In this document: in pieces, positions 24,421-36,780 of the stretch | Layout: every line of letters starts with the position of its first letter | How positions within the stretch are numbered: the stretch's first letter is position 1 | From: Ophiura sarsii | Taxonomy: Eukaryota > Echinodermata > Ophiuroidea > Amphilepidida > Ophiuridae | Direction: 5' to 3' | DNA: 64,000 nucleotides | NCBI GenBank assembly: GCA_035610835.1 | Contig: CM069454.1 | Span: 60,804,580-60,868,579, forward strand | Notes under the pieces: generated by a model | What the model was told of the DNA's origin: nothing | Database searches by the model: none | What the model saw: the letters and a program-made list of their open reading frames with translations, nothing else | Made by a program: the position numbers and the translations under genes

Positions 24421-24967
24421 CAAATTAATACAAAATGCTAAACATCTTTTATTTGCAATCGTTTGCTTTTAAATGCCAAACACAATATTCTTTTAACCCA
24501 AAGCTATTGAAATATCTCTGTTACCTCCGAAATTGACAGGTTGAACCGATGTTCAACTGTCGAAAACAGTTTCATCGTCTGGATTTGTTTTCAATGTTTG
24601 GATCAAAAGATTGAATTGATTACAATGGTGGGGAATAAGGCCAAAAAAAGTAGATAATGTTGTTCTCCACAGCTCTTAGAGAGCAGGGGCGGGCGGGCGG
24701 ATTTTTTTCTTCTTTTTTCTTTTCTTTTTTTCTTCTTCTTATACCAGCGGAAGCTTAAAGTTTAGCCAACAAGAAGTTGTAATCACACTAAGAGTCGCAC
24801 ATATATGTTATAAGCACTTAGTTTAAAAATCAATGCCATTTAAACTGTTAAAATAAATCTATAAAAAAAAGAAGAAAATCTGAAGGAAAAAAAAAAATCT
24901 GAAAAAGAAAATCTAAACAAAATCAGAGCGGCCCTAAATCTGACGATCAGGGCAACATAACAACATA
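24421..24967. other. no gene; polypyrimidine and A-rich tracts
   Basis: Polypyrimidine sequence at about 24700-24742 and A-rich GAAAATCTGAA-like repeats at about 24865-24925 suggest a worn element. No ends were found. Confidence 0.4.
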
Positions 24968-25060
24968 ACAAAAATTCCAATAATTTTGACATTTTTGAAA
25001 CATTTTGTGAGATTTTGGAATGTCGTTTGCAGACGGCGCCTGCCGCGGGGCAAGTGTTTC
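24968..25060 (+). mobile_element. TTAA MITE, right-end fragment
   Basis: It contains 'tttgacatttttgaaacatt', 'gattttggaatgtcgt' and 'cctgccgcggggcaagtg', the right third of the family seen at 21866-22118. The left part and the TTAA are lost. Confidence 0.65.
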
Positions 25061-26877
25061 GGTCCCTGGATCGAAGGTCCTTTAACCCAAGGATATTAAT
25101 ACACGTTAAAGTGAATGAAAATAATTGTTTGACTTTAAAAATTGTAAGTACGTGTGTTTTAGCAGTGTTTACATATGGAAGGTCGCGTTAAAACGAAAGA
25201 AACACATAATTTAACTTATAAGAATGGAAGTACGTGTTGCTAAGAAAGTTGTTATTTTCAACAAAGTGTAAGAGGCTATTATCTTGCTAGACGTCCCGTA
25301 CGGAATAAACCGTGTACTACAGCGTGTACCAAAAACCTGGATCCAAGAACTGGAGAGCTAATAAGTGAATAAGGGATATCAAAGTAAAAATATCTGACCC
25401 TAATTGGTGAAATTAAGAAAATCAATCTAATGTAAACTTGTTGAAATACAAAGCTTTGCATAGAGCGTGGTCAGAACCCGTTTGTCCGAATTTTGCCCAT
25501 GAGCCGCCTATATATGCGTTGCATTTGCGCATTGTAGTAGGGTCATAATCTTGGATTCCGTGACCATTTGTTTGAACCTTTGTTTCTTGGTGAATTTGTC
25601 AACTAGCACCATTTTAAAAGAAAATGAGCTCCTATGCCCATCTCAAAAGTGACGGGAACTTTTTTATAGCGAAAATCCCAAAATGGCCGCCATACAGGGG
25701 CCCCAAAATGTAAATGGCTTCAATTAAGCTAGAAAGCATACCAAATTGTTTGGCTGAGCATAATGATTTAGTAAATGTATATGCGGTCAAAATTGAAACT
25801 TGCTCCGATTTTGAAAAAAAACAAAATCTCATATTATTGTTCGTATGATCATAAGGATCCAGAAATTGTATTTTTTTTACCACCAGGAATATTTTCAAAA
25901 GGTCAAAAGGTCTTCCTCTTATAGAGATCTGTTGTTAATATTAGTTTTATAAAATTGCGTTGAATAAAATTATGAGCTAAATATAAACCAAAATATTGTA
26001 CGTTTGTATTTCATACAATAGAAAGAAGTTCATTCGGTGAAATATGAACTGTTCTATTCATGCGTCGTTGAAAGAAAAATCTCATATTTCACCTCATGAA
26101 ATAATATTCTAAGTATTTTACCCTTTTATGTATCATATATTAATCAGCAGACGGTCATTAAACCAGACTAGAGGAGCCAAGAGCATGTTGCTGTCTGGGA
26201 CTATTGACCGACAAGATAATAACTAGAATTTTGTGCTTCTCGGATTTTTCTGTTACTGATTTCTTCTTTCATTATTCCATTCTATCATTTCTTGTCAATA
26301 TTGCATATTTTGCACAGATTTTCAAACTTATGTTCTTAGTTTTAAAACATTTCTAAAAATTGATTATAAAGAAACATCACATTTTGAAATTATGACTCTG
26401 TCAGGCTCATTGATAACAGTTATTTTCACTATCCGTGTGCGATGTTTTCCAATTCATGTATACTACTTTGCAAGAGATGTCAGCGGATTACCTTTGTCTC
26501 TGCCAACAATGGATAATGAAACAGTGGAGATAAGAATGAAAGGGGGCACCACCATGAACAGAGACGAGGGGCCGTATCACCCTTAACACGTTTCTTGACG
26601 AACTCTTACTGTCTGGAGTCAAGAAACGAACTGGCAACTCCAAAACCGCCGCTGGGAAAATTCCCTCTAGCGTCGGTGACAGTAAATAGCTCACCACAAT
26701 CTACCAAGTGTTAAGAAAGGCAACAGCATTGCCGAAACGTACACAGTGAGTATATCCTTTGGATTAGTTCATAAGTACCTTATTTCATCATTTATTGCTT
26801 CCGATCCTAAAGAATCTATTTAACAATGGTTGTAAGCCTTTCAAATGTCGCAAACCATTATTGGTATGACTCTATAT
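25061..26877. other. no gene recognised
   Basis: The minus-strand frames at 25279-25461 and 25632-25898 have no domain. The latter covers 'aaaatggccgccata', a block often seen in dispersed repeats. A short inverted repeat 'gtttcttgac...gtcaagaaac' lies at about 26588-26629. Confidence 0.4.
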
Positions 26878-27294
26878 GAGCGTGTTTCTGCTGGGGAAAA
26901 AACCGCTAATAAACGCTAAGTTTGCCCAGTAGAAACAGGCAGAACCCGGCAATAATCGGTATTTTTGGTAATCCCCAAAACCTTCACAAACCAGGTTTTG
27001 AACCGGCAATAATCGGCAATAATCGGCATTAAACCCAATAGATACAGAAAGGCGATTCTTAGCGGTTTTCGCTGTGAACCGTGTCACACTGGGTTATACA
27101 CATTATTGTGAAGCAATCTTTTTTCAGGTGCGGTGGCATTGTTTGGCCCAACAAAAGGTCAAATGTCGTGGCCCATCGACTAGGATCGATAAACTTAGCG
27201 GTAACTTTTCGCGAGTAGAAACAGAGGGGATTAAAAACTGACCGATTGAAACTTAGCGTTTACTTTTTTGCAGTGCCCCAGCAGAAACACGCTC
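26878..27294. mobile_element. MITE with 19-bp perfect inverted ends
   Basis: The ends gagcgtgtttctgctgggg (26878-26896) and ccccagcagaaacacgctc (27276-27294) are perfect complements. Flanking 'tat' on both sides would fit a 3-bp duplication as in PIF/Harbinger, but it is too short to prove. The interior has two copies of 'ggcaataatcgg' and inverted 'cgctaag/cttagcg' motifs. No transposase. Confidence 0.75.
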
Positions 27295-27311
27295 TATGAC
27301 TCTGCTATGAT

Positions 27312-27459
27312 TTAACACTTTCAACGCGGCAATCGTCTGCAGACGACAGTTCCAAAATGTCACAAAATGTTTCAAAAATGTCAGAATTTGAAAGGTGGGA
27401 AAGGTTTTTGACGAGTCTGTTTTGTATGGTAAAACTAATAACCGCGTGGCAAGTGTTAA
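27312..27459 (-). mobile_element. TTAA MITE, internally deleted copy (148 bp)
   Basis: Its ends ttaacactttcaacgcgg and ccgcgtggcaagtgttaa have TTAA at both edges. The right-end block ('cgtctgcagacgac', 'gtcacaaaatgtttc') comes first, so the orientation is inverted relative to 21866. It lies 17 bp after another MITE. Confidence 0.8.
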
Positions 27460-27660
27460 TACAAATATGACCGTTACGTTATGAAGAAAGAAATTGATCC
27501 CTGCAATTGGTTTTTTTTTTTAATTTGTTATCCGTTGGCTGATTTGTGCTTGTACGTGTATCCATACGGTTTCTTGTTAGAGGTTAAACACGCACTACGC
27601 GGAAGTCATTAATACGCGTAATTGTAACCACTTGCGCGTATTATATAGATAAATTGAGAT

Positions 27661-27803
27661 TTAACATTTCCTAGTTTTCAAAGTCTATCTCAAGGATTAC
27701 AGAACCAATACTAGGCATGTGTGTACTTATTTTGACATTTTTGAAACATTTTGTGAAATGTTGGAATGCCGTCTGCAGACGTTTGCCGCGTGGAAAGTAC
27801 TAA
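27661..27803 (+). mobile_element. TTAA MITE, worn copy
   Basis: Blocks 'caaagtctatctcaaggatt', 'actaggcatg', 'ttttgacatttttgaaacat' and 'gccgcgtggaaagta' identify the family. The left end is shortened and the right TTAA has changed to ctaa. Confidence 0.7.
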
Positions 27804-28824
27804 CGTTAATTAGATGTGCTGGGCCATACAGACTTCATTTTATGCCATCCGCGTGTAATAACTCGTTATATTCAATCAGTGTCGTCTCTATAGAGGTTAT
27901 TCGCTTATGATTAGTCCGTCCGGTCGTTGACTAGGATCCTTAAATGAATTAAAAATCTAATACAAGGACAATTGCTATGGTCCATAAGGAGAGTGATCAG
28001 ACTAGCTAAGTATAACTTTCTTGGAACATCTGTACTATGTATGCTTCTTATGCCCCGTACTGCTGTTTGAATTAATTAGACAATTTTAAAATGACACCAT
28101 TTTAATACAAATATAATAGGCTACATATTCCTTTTAAGAAAGAAATTGAATTTTGCAAATATCGATAACACAAGTGAACACATAGACATGTGCATGTCTT
28201 TCCTGGATTCCCCTGCCCCTTTTTCTTTCTTTTATTTTTCCTCTCTATGTCATCTTTTTAATTGCTTCTTTAACTTTCTCTTTTTTCCATTCTTTATTTG
28301 TATAACGCTGCACTACGTGTCCTTAAATTGGTATCGTTGTCTATCATGAATATCTAAAGTGTGTATTAAAGTTTTCCGATGTACTTGCGAGGAAAAGTAA
28401 TTTGCTGCCCGGGAGTTGAGCACCCCTATGCTAAATCGTTGGCGTCGCATAATCACTGGGTCCGAGCGGCTTACGTTTTTCTCGCGCCTTTTTCCTATAG
28501 TTCCGTGCGGCTTCCGGTTTTCCCCCGCGCTTTTCGATTTTGTTCTTGGTTACCAGGCAAGCGGTCATATCATTCGCATTTGGTTGCAGCCTTGGCAGGT
28601 TATAAAAAACCCACCCCCCCCTCCCTAATGTGTTACAATGTTTGCGTTTATCCCACAAACGCCTAATTGGGCATCTGTGGAAGGCTATACGTTAGCTTGG
28701 TGTTTGCTTGCTTTTCTCCGTTTGGTAAAGCGATTCATTTTCTTTGCCATTCGATGACATTTAACTTATATATAGGGTTGGGAGAAGAGGCACTAGTATT
28801 GCCTGCGGTCTAGCTGGACTGCTC
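27804..28824. other. no gene recognised
   Basis: The frames at 28146-28349 and 28379-28666 have no domain. Sequence around 28440-28560 is somewhat richer in GC but shows no element ends. Confidence 0.4.
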
Positions 28825-28915
28825 CGATGTTGAAGTCGAAGGCGTGGCGGCGATGTTGAAGGCGTGGCGGCGATGTTGAAGGCGTAGCGGCGATGTTGAA
28901 GGCGTAGCGGCGAAG
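28825..28915 (+). repeat. 20-bp minisatellite, about 4 units
   Basis: Units of cgatgttgaaggcgtrgcgg are tandemly repeated, and the first has a short insertion. Confidence 0.85.
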
Positions 28916-29236
28916 TGTCAAACATGTAGTTGCGTTCTAGAAGAATTTGTTGTTGGCGATAGTTTGAAGCCAACAAAAAATTGTATTCAAATGTAATAAT
29001 ATAAGTCAATTATAATTAGATTTACAACATGCAAATGTAAATTTCATCGGCTAGTTGAAGTCATGTTACTAAGGTCTCACTCTCAGAATAATCTATAAAA
29101 TTAAGCTACATTGACTTGCTAAAAACTTAATATTATTTGGATATTAAGAGCTCACAATTTAATAATTAAATATGCGTCGATAGCATATATTTATACAAAA
29201 TAAAGTTTGAATGATTAAGAAACGTTTGTCCAAGTT

Positions 29237-29447
29237 GATAATTCGTTGTCGTCATAGAAATGCCTCAACGTCCATCCTTTTTTCATATTGAGATGCTATT
29301 AGCACAACTAAAATATTGCTTTTCTACATGTACATTCAAAATTCTTTGGATTAATGCATAATTCGTTGTCGTCATAGCTATGCCTCAACGTTCATCCTTT
29401 TTCCATATTGAGATGCTATAGTATTTGTAAAATATTGCTTTTGCTAC
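29237..29447 (+). repeat. direct repeat, two copies of about 85 bp
   Basis: 'ataattcgttgtcgtcatag' through 'catattgagatgctat' and 'aaaatattgcttt' occurs at about 29239-29323 and 29360-29440. A short tandem of 'atgcgtgaagaaatgtatgt' units follows at 29465-29532. Confidence 0.75.
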
Positions 29448-29532
29448 ATTAAAAATGAATGCACATTTTTGCGTGAAGAAAATGTATGTGAAATAAATGC
29501 GTGAAGAAATGTATGTGAAATAAATGCGTGAT

Positions 29533-30068
29533 GCGGTATGCAACCAAATGCTACCTAATACCAAATTCCCCTTTGTGTCGACTCTCCTCAACTTCTCTGA
29601 CAGCAAACAACCTTAAAGTCAGATAATTCATGATAGAATTTAGTATTTTAAGAGCATTTTTCTTCTCATGTTATAACCCAGTTGCTAAAAATAGCCTTTT
29701 GGGACACCCTAAGTGGTCAAAATGTGACGTGCGAATTCTTATGTTTCAAATCAACTACTTGAAATAAGGCCTGGAGGTGGGTCAGTGGTCATCATAAAGG
29801 GATATAATGCATGTCCGAAAATCATTTGATTAGGGTAGTTTCCAAGCCGGCACATGTTACGTACGTAACGTGAAAAGGGTTTTAAAACACGCATTAAAAC
29901 AAGTTATACTTTTCACACAACGTCCTCCTGAGTGATCCCAGAGAAAAAAAGGGTATTTTACAGCCTTTTCACCTCATTTTCACACTCTGAAGCACGAAGG
30001 CCGCCTTTTGATGTTGGTAGTGCTTACATAATACATTGTCACCATAAATACCCCTGTACTAAGTTTGG
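29533..30068. other. no feature recognised
   Basis: This is non-repetitive-looking AT-rich DNA. No reading frame of interest. Confidence 0.4.
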
Positions 30069-30281
30069 TTACCACTTTCCACGCGTCTTTTAGTTTTACC
30101 ATATACAAAACAGATTTTGCAGGAACCGTTCCAACTTTCAAACTCTTATCTCAAGAATTACTAAACCAATACTAAGCATGTATGTACTTATTTTAATGCA
30201 TTTCACATGGTGATTCCAAGTATGGTAATGAATGTCAATACATTTGACATTTTGAAACATTTTGTGAAATCTTGGAACTGT
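30069..30281 (+). mobile_element. TTAA MITE, right end lost
   Basis: It starts ttaccactttccacgcg and follows the family to 'gaaatcttggaact', then stops abruptly. The terminal GCCTGCCGCGTGG part is missing. Confidence 0.7.
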
Positions 30282-30324
30282 TCATATCAAAGAATGAAGA
30301 GAGAGCATGACAAATGATATAAGT

Positions 30325-30366
30325 TACGAGGTGTCATACTGTCAGTCTTTTTGATTCACCCTGTAT
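30325..30366. mobile_element. solo end of a TA-type element
   Basis: 'tttttgattcaccctgtata' resembles the right terminus of the element at 42441-43343 (ttttgactcaccctgta). No partner end is nearby. Confidence 0.35.
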
Positions 30367-30604
30367 ATGTTTGTTCTGACAAAAATATTAATGCGACTGT
30401 TTATATTATGAGTGTAGTAGATCATCAGAGACACGGTGATTATTTTCACTTATAGAAACATGTTCCCTTTAATACAATATATTAGCGCTATGACGGCGGG
30501 ACGTAAAGCCTTCTTTCCTTAAAGACGGATGATTTAACATGTTTACCATGTTTACCCTAAAGTCATATCTTATATCATAGAAAGATATATTCTCTCCTTG
30601 GTTT

Positions 30605-30860
30605 GTAAACACTTTCCACGCGGCTATTAGTGTTACCATTATACAATACAGATTTTTCAGAAACCTTTCCCAATTTTCAAAGTCTAGCTCAAGGATTACT
30701 GACCCAATATTAGGCATGTTTGTACTTATTTCAATGCATTTCTCGTTATGATTCTAGATATGGGAATGAAAATTATGAAATGCAATAATGTTGACATTTT
30801 TAAAACATTTTGTTAATTTTTGAAATGTCGTCTGCACGCCTGCCACATGGTAAGCGTTAA
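30605..30860 (+). mobile_element. TTAA MITE, near full-length copy
   Basis: It runs from 'taaacactttccacgcgg' to 'gccacatggtaagcgttaa'. The interior matches 21866-22118 closely in order and length. The right TTAA is intact; the left is altered. Confidence 0.8.
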
Positions 30861-30949
30861 GCCAAACACATTTTATTTTAAAGTGGATTTGTTTGGTATA
30901 TAAGGTAAGTCGAGATTTTGAGCAGTTTGATGTATATAATATAATAGTT

Positions 30950-32040
30950 TTTACTCAATCAATCTTTATTCAACAATTAAAAGACCGTACAGAAATTCCA
31001 GGATACGGGATGGACGGATCCATCCCATACAGGAAAGACAAGGGACAACAACAACAATTATACATATATTAAAAGATTTACACACACGTACATCACAAGC
31101 CTACATAAAATAATTAAAACCTGAAACCAGCAGGAAATGGGGCCTGCCCTAAGTCTTAATATATGGACACTCTATCCAAGAAGGTTCGTGCCTTGCATTC
31201 CAAATTGCGTAACTACAAGGAGAGCATTTTTAGATACATCCTTATAAAAACATTTTTCTTGGCTTTAGAACCAGTAAATTTAAATATTGCACTCATCCTA
31301 TTTTTGTTCTCCCTGGTAATTAACCCACGTGACCCAATTTCTATACAGCTAAGAACACAATTGTACTCCCCTGAATTGATGTCCGAAATTAGTGAACTGT
31401 ACCTTTCGGTCTTGCGATTATGGGCAGAGGCAATATTCCTCTCAAATAGGATAGTAAGTTCAACAACATGAATGCGCTTCTGGGCATTATCAACAATAAC
31501 AAGGTCCGGACGTTGACTGGTGGGAAGAATATTGGGCGGAATGGTTCCACCATTAATTGACCAGCCTGGGATGTCAGCATAAAGCTTCACAGAAGTGTTA
31601 TCAGGAATATTATCCTTAAGATGTTTGACAATGATGGCAAGAATTGAATTGTGCCTCCATGTATATCTGCCTTGTGTAAGGAATGTGGAGCAGTTGTTAA
31701 GAATATGGTGGAGGGTTTCCTTATTGACACAAAAATTGCACTTGGTATTGATGCGCTTACCCCATGTATTGAGATTGGTGAATGTAGGTAAAAAGTCAAT
31801 AGATGCCCTGACGGCAAAGCTCATAACTCCCTTTGGAAGATCATGGATAATAGACCGCCAGGTAAGATCACTATTTTCGGACTCAATGAGCTTAAGTAAA
31901 TGTCCTTGTTGAATAAGCGGGAGAATAAGATTTGGGTTAGTTAAGGATGAATATTGATCATTTTCACATTTTTTCAAATATATATTTAAGCCCCTCACAA
32001 CCATAACCCCTACACCAATCCCCCATCACCACAATACACC
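30950..32040 (-). mobile_element. R2-like non-LTR retrotransposon 3' fragment
   Basis: This covers the C-terminal coding part (32004-31213) and a 3' region of about 260 bases that ends in 'aataaagattgattgag' on the minus strand. It is 5' truncated, with only the last quarter of the polyprotein left. No 28S rRNA sequence flanks it, so it is either a dead insertion or belongs to an R2-related clade with other targets. A 1.5-kb pentanucleotide satellite begins about 145 bp from its truncated 5' side. Confidence 0.75.
31213..32004 (-). pseudogene. R2-like C-terminal zinc knuckle and REL endonuclease
   Basis: This 263-residue frame shows the downstream part of a restriction-like-endonuclease LINE. 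A 'WRSIIHDLPKGVMSFAVRAS' block is followed by a CCHC knuckle (C89, C92, H100, C105). 'RPDLVIVD' at 165-172 plus 'VVELTI' at 180-185 form the PD...E catalytic pattern of the REL endonuclease. K198 or a neighbour could be the basic residue. In a complete element this domain nicks target DNA for priming. The RT domain is absent, so the fragment is not autonomous. Family assignment rests on these motifs alone. Confidence 0.8.
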
Positions 32041-32184
32041 CCACAAACACATTCAAATAATATTTAAACGAAATAACAAAAACAAACATACAAAAAGGGC
32101 CAACAGATCTCGATTTGTAAGGTCTAAGAATATAACCTTATTTTTAATATTTTATTAATTATTCAATGTTCTTATTTTACCCTT

Positions 32185-33745
32185 GCTTCATTTCATTTCA
32201 TTTCATTTCATTTCATTTCATTTCATTTCATTTCATTTCATTTCATTTCATTTCATTTCATTTCATTTTATTTTATTTTATTTTATTTTATTTTATTTTA
32301 TTTCATTTCATTTCATTTCATTTCAGTTAATTTCAGTTAATTTTAGTTAATTTTAGTTCATTTCAGTTCAGTTCAGTTCATTTCAGTTCATTTCAGTTCA
32401 GTTCAGTTCAGTTCAGTTCAGTTCAGTTTATTTCAGTTCAGTTCAGTTCAGTTGACTTCAGTTCATTTCAGTTCAGTTCAGTTTAGTTCATTTTAGTTCA
32501 TTTCATTTCATTTCATTTCATTTCATTTCATTTCATTTCATTTCATTTCATTTCATTTCATTTCATTTCATTTCATTTCAGTTCAGTTCAGTTCAGTTCA
32601 TTTAAGTTCAGTTCAGTTCAGTTCAGTTCAGTTCAGTTCAGTTCAGTTCAGTTCAGTTCAGTTCAGTTCAGTTCAGTTCAGTTCAGTTCAGTTCAGTTCA
32701 GTTCAGTTTAGTTTAGTTTAGTTTAGTTTAGTTTAGTTTAGTTTAGTTTAGTTTAGTTTAGTTTAGTTCAGTTCAGTTCAGTTCAGTTCAGTTCAGTTCA
32801 GTTCAGTTCAGTTCAGCTTATTTCAGTTCAGTTCAGTTCAGTTGACTTCAGTTCATTTCAGTTCAGTTCAGTTCAGTTCATTTAGTTCATTTCATTTCAT
32901 TTCATTTCATATAATTCAGTTCAGTTCAGTTCAGTTCAGTTCAGTTCAGTTCAGTTCAGTTCAGTTTAGTTTAGTTTAGTTTAGTTTACTTTACTTTAGT
33001 TCAGTTTAGTTTAGTTCAGTTCAGTTCAGTTCAGTTCAGTTCAGTTCAGATCAGTTCATTTTAGTTCATTTCAGTTGAGTTCAGTTGAGTTGAGTTCAGT
33101 TCAGTTCAGTTCAGTTCAGTTCAGTACAGTTCAGTTTATTTCAGTTCAGTTCAGTTCAGTTGACTTCAGTTCATTTCAGTTCAGTTCAGTTCATTTTAGT
33201 TCATTTCATTTCATTTCATTTCAGTTCAGTTCAGTTCAGTTCAGTTCAGTTCAGTTCAGTTCAGTTTAGTTTAGTTTAGTTTAGTTTAGTTTAGTTTAGT
33301 TTAGTTTAGTTTAGTTTAGTTTAGTTTAGTTCAGTTCAGTTCAGTTCAGTTCAGTTCAGTTCAGTTCAGTTCAGTTCAGTTCAGATCAGTTCATTTTAGT
33401 TCATTTCAGTTGAGTTCAGTTGAGTTGAGTTCAGTTCAGTTCAGTTCAGTTCAATTCATTTCAGTTCAGTTCAGTTTATTTCAGTTCAGTTGAGTTCAGT
33501 TGACTTCAGTTCATTTCAGTTCATTTCAGTTCAGTTCATTTTAGTTCAGTTCAGTTCAGTTCAGTTCAGTTCAGTTCATTTCAGTTCAGTTCAGTTCAGT
33601 TCAGTTCATTTCATTTCATTTCATTTCAGTTCAGTTCAGTTCAGTTCAGTTCAGTTCAGTTCAGTTCAGTTCAGTTCATTTCAGTTCATTTCAGTTCAGT
33701 TCAGTTCAGTTCAGTTCAGTTCAGTTCAGTTCAGTTCAGTTCAGA
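32185..33745 (+). repeat. 1.56-kb pentanucleotide satellite (TTCAT/TTCAG/TTTAG)n
   Basis: A continuous array of 5-bp units is arranged in blocks: ATTTC units first, then AGTTC, AGTTT, and mixtures. Larger blocks recur, for example 'tcagttgacttcagttcatt' near 32449, 32840, 33157 and 33498. Open frames reading SSVQF are artefacts. Confidence 0.97.
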
Positions 33746-34696
33746 TCGTAAAAATCAGTTTATTCACTTATTTGTTGACCATTCGACTATAGACCATTTC
33801 AAATCCGAGAATATACGATCCGTTCCGAATGTTTCCGATTAGCCGAGAGATTTGACGCTCGGTTACATGACCTGTCCGCTCACAGGTCATGTCCATGTGC
33901 CGGAGAAAAACAAACGTGTTTTTCACCCGTCTGCCCGTGTGGTAGATTGCGCTGGTGTTCGTGGTAGATTGCGCTGGTGTTCGTGATAGATTGTATCCCT
34001 CACAAAGTTGATGTTGCGGCATTTCAGTAACAAAAACAGTGAGATGAAAGAGATTTGGGGTTATATTTTCACTTTTTACCGTCTGCTCGATACATTTGAA
34101 ATTTGCCCGTCAACACCATTGTTGATAAAAAAAAATAGTCTCGTTCCTCGTTTTACTTCTCATGTGTGCACGCGTGTATGTAAACAGTAAATAACTAGGC
34201 GGACAACCAACTAGGACAATGCTGTGAATGCGATCAACTGTTGCAAAGAACGCACAACGCACCTACTCCACGTGACCTGTTTTTCCGAAGATTTCCGATC
34301 TCAATTTGAAATTGTCTATTGAGATATTTGTTCTACATTTCATCTTATTTCCTCCTTATTTCTGTATTATAATGCTTGTAGTGTTTTATCGCTTTTTGTT
34401 TACACCCCCCCCCCCCCCCCCCCCCCCCTGTCCCACCCCCTTCCCACACCCCGACATTATGTCTTATATTTCTTATTTCATCTCCTTTTACATCAATAGT
34501 TCTTCCACTTCTTCAAACAACACTTGGGTTTTTCCCTCCTGTGATTTTCAATATCTTCCTATGTTTATTTTATTACGTTTATTGTATTTCTCCCACGTTT
34601 ACAATTTCTTAAGACCTACTCTATTTCAAATATTCCACTTCAATTTTAGTTGTCACGCTACCCTACATTATTGTATCAGGAGACATCTTTTTACGT
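33746..34696. other. no gene; 24-C run at 34405-34428
   Basis: A short direct repeat 'gtagattgcgctggtgttcg' occurs at about 33942 and 33962. 'ggcggacaaccaacta' at 34200 recalls the hAT MITE palindromes. The frame at 34306-34740 crosses the C run and has no domain. Confidence 0.45.
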
Positions 34697-34878
34697 TTAA
34701 CATTTTCTATGCGGCAGGCGTCTGCAGAAAACAGTACTAAAATGTCACAAAATGTTTCAAAAATGTCAACATTATTTCATTGCATTACCAGATTTAAAAT
34801 CACCATGAAAAATGCATTGAAATAAGTACACACATTTTTTTGTACAGTAAAAACTAATAGCCGCGTGGAAAGTGTTAA
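34697..34878 (-). mobile_element. TTAA MITE, 182-bp copy
   Basis: It runs from ttaacattttctatgcgg to ccgcgtggaaagtgttaa with TTAA at both edges, inverted relative to 21866. It resembles most closely the copy split by the LINE at 6716-7708. Confidence 0.82.
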
Positions 34879-36424
34879 TAGTTCCTCATCTGCACCAGTA
34901 ATCTACTTCTTTTTTATCTGTGTCTGGTCTGGCCGTACTTAAGGCATTCTCAGAACACATTATTAAACTATATAGAACATTGCCATAGACATAATCCGCA
35001 CTTACACCACATGCGCTGATATCTAATAAATCCACTTTCCTCAAAGTACACAGTCTACTTGAAACGCCCGTCTGCCCGAAGGATAAGACTAACAAACCAT
35101 TGTATCCCTAACATTTCAATTGTAGATTTCCATGGAATAAACCAGTTTTCCAATCATATGCTCTCTTTCCTAAAGCATTTCCTGATTCGTTGGATATTTC
35201 TTTCAATGCTGTGGATTTATGTGGAACTATCAGTTCTTCTATTAACTTTCTGAACAGTTTCAACTTCCAATTCTATTTTCCTTTCTACCCCCTTTTAAAA
35301 TAGGCCTTCTATCGTTTATCTTTCACTTGAAGTGAACTTGAAGAAAACAAGTGTATTAAATACTCTTCAAACTGTTTAACAATTTAATCTGTATAACTTT
35401 GATTAGTTAATTTATCAGGATCTTTGAAAATTCATAATTTAAACTTATTAACCTCCTTCATAAGCGTATTAATTTAAACGTCACGTCTTTTATTCGCGTC
35501 ATAATGTACACCTTATGTAATTAAATCGAAATGCCCTCTAGGCAAGCGTACGAATCAACAGCGGTGGAACGCGAAAAGGCAACACACGTGTAAGGGATGG
35601 GTGGGAGTCATTTTTTTTGAAGAAGAAAAAAACCCCGCACTACTCGGAAGTCGTCGATGGCGCGTAATGGTGACGTTACACCCGTGTACTGCATTTCTGA
35701 ATTGGTGACGTTTAATTAGGCCATATCTAACATTCATGTCGTTATAAATTGCTTTTAATTTCTCCTACAGCTCTTTTGTATAATTCTTGTTTTCTGTGAA
35801 GGGATAAGTATATTTTTTTTCCAGAATTATCACTAGCATAAAATAGACTCAAATAATCCAAAATGGTAGTTAAATATTTCTACCAGTGTTACGATATAAT
35901 TATGCTATCATTATTTTTTGTTTCAGTTATAAACCCTTAGATATCGTAATTATCACTTACTAAAGAATACAAATAAAAACATTAATTAAAGAAAAGCAAA
36001 TTTTAAATGAAATAAAAGAGTCCATGATGAAAACACGACACCGCATTTAATTTTCTAACTCCTATCGCGGACTAGGTTTTATTGATAAGGCCCAAAACAT
36101 ATAGATACACCAATCTCGTTAATACCCCTGTCACACAAACGACGATCAGGCCTTGCGCTTACGTTGCGCTGTAAAAGGTATCAAAGCGCCAAGCAAACGC
36201 ATAAGAACAAATTGGGGTGCAGTGGACACCGGTTACGTTACGGTTCCTGTATGTTACCCAACTTTCTTGACCACGGCTTTAATGCTTTATCCAGGGTAAT
36301 AAACCCTCCTACACTTATCTGATTTATTTTACACCACCTGTGTCTTGCCAGCGTGCTTGCTACCATTTCCACCGCTGTTCTAAGTATGGCTCAAGGCTCT
36401 AAGGTCTGGATGTAACTAGAAGCC
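34879..36424. other. no gene recognised
   Basis: Frames at 34886-35253 and 35555-35737 show no domain. 'actactcggaagtcgtcgat' at 35640 resembles 'cactacgcggaagtcatta' at 27593, a trace of another dispersed repeat. Confidence 0.4.
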
Positions 36425-36780
36425 CTTTTAACTTTTAACTTCAATTTGTCATAGAAACTAGTGCTATATCATAATATTTAATAAAACAAAAGTTCAAATT
36501 TCGAGAGAAAAAAAATCACATTATATTATCCGAAGAGTAGATTTTAGTTTTAAAACCAGCCCAAATCTGGCGGAAAGTCACCACGTGTGCCAAGTCGTAT
36601 GGCAAAACTGCAGCGCCTGCGGGCTTGTTTCCAGTTCCACCGCTGCCACACTCAAGGTCTCCCAGCATGCGGTCAATGGTGTTGGATGGATGTATATAAT
36701 TCTTGGGTGGAACTTACTAATACTAGCGTCATGGCCAGTTCAACCTGTCAAACTTGGGCTCAAACCTTACTATTTCCGTA
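36425..36780 (+). repeat. dispersed repeat, uninterrupted copy
   Basis: It shares 'aaaatcacattatattatcc', 'ttttaaaaccagcccaaat', 'cccagcatgcggtcaatg' and 'cttgggtggaacttactaat' with 24043-24335 (-) and 40325-40590 (+). Its position 36740-36755 is the empty site for the foldback at 23661-24041. Confidence 0.75.

Noticed and set aside
31163..31471. Plus-strand 102-residue frame
   Set aside because: Antisense shadow of the R2-like coding strand.
33075..33792. Open frames of repeated Ser-Ser-Val-Gln-Phe
   Set aside because: Translation of the pentanucleotide satellite; no start context, no unique sequence.
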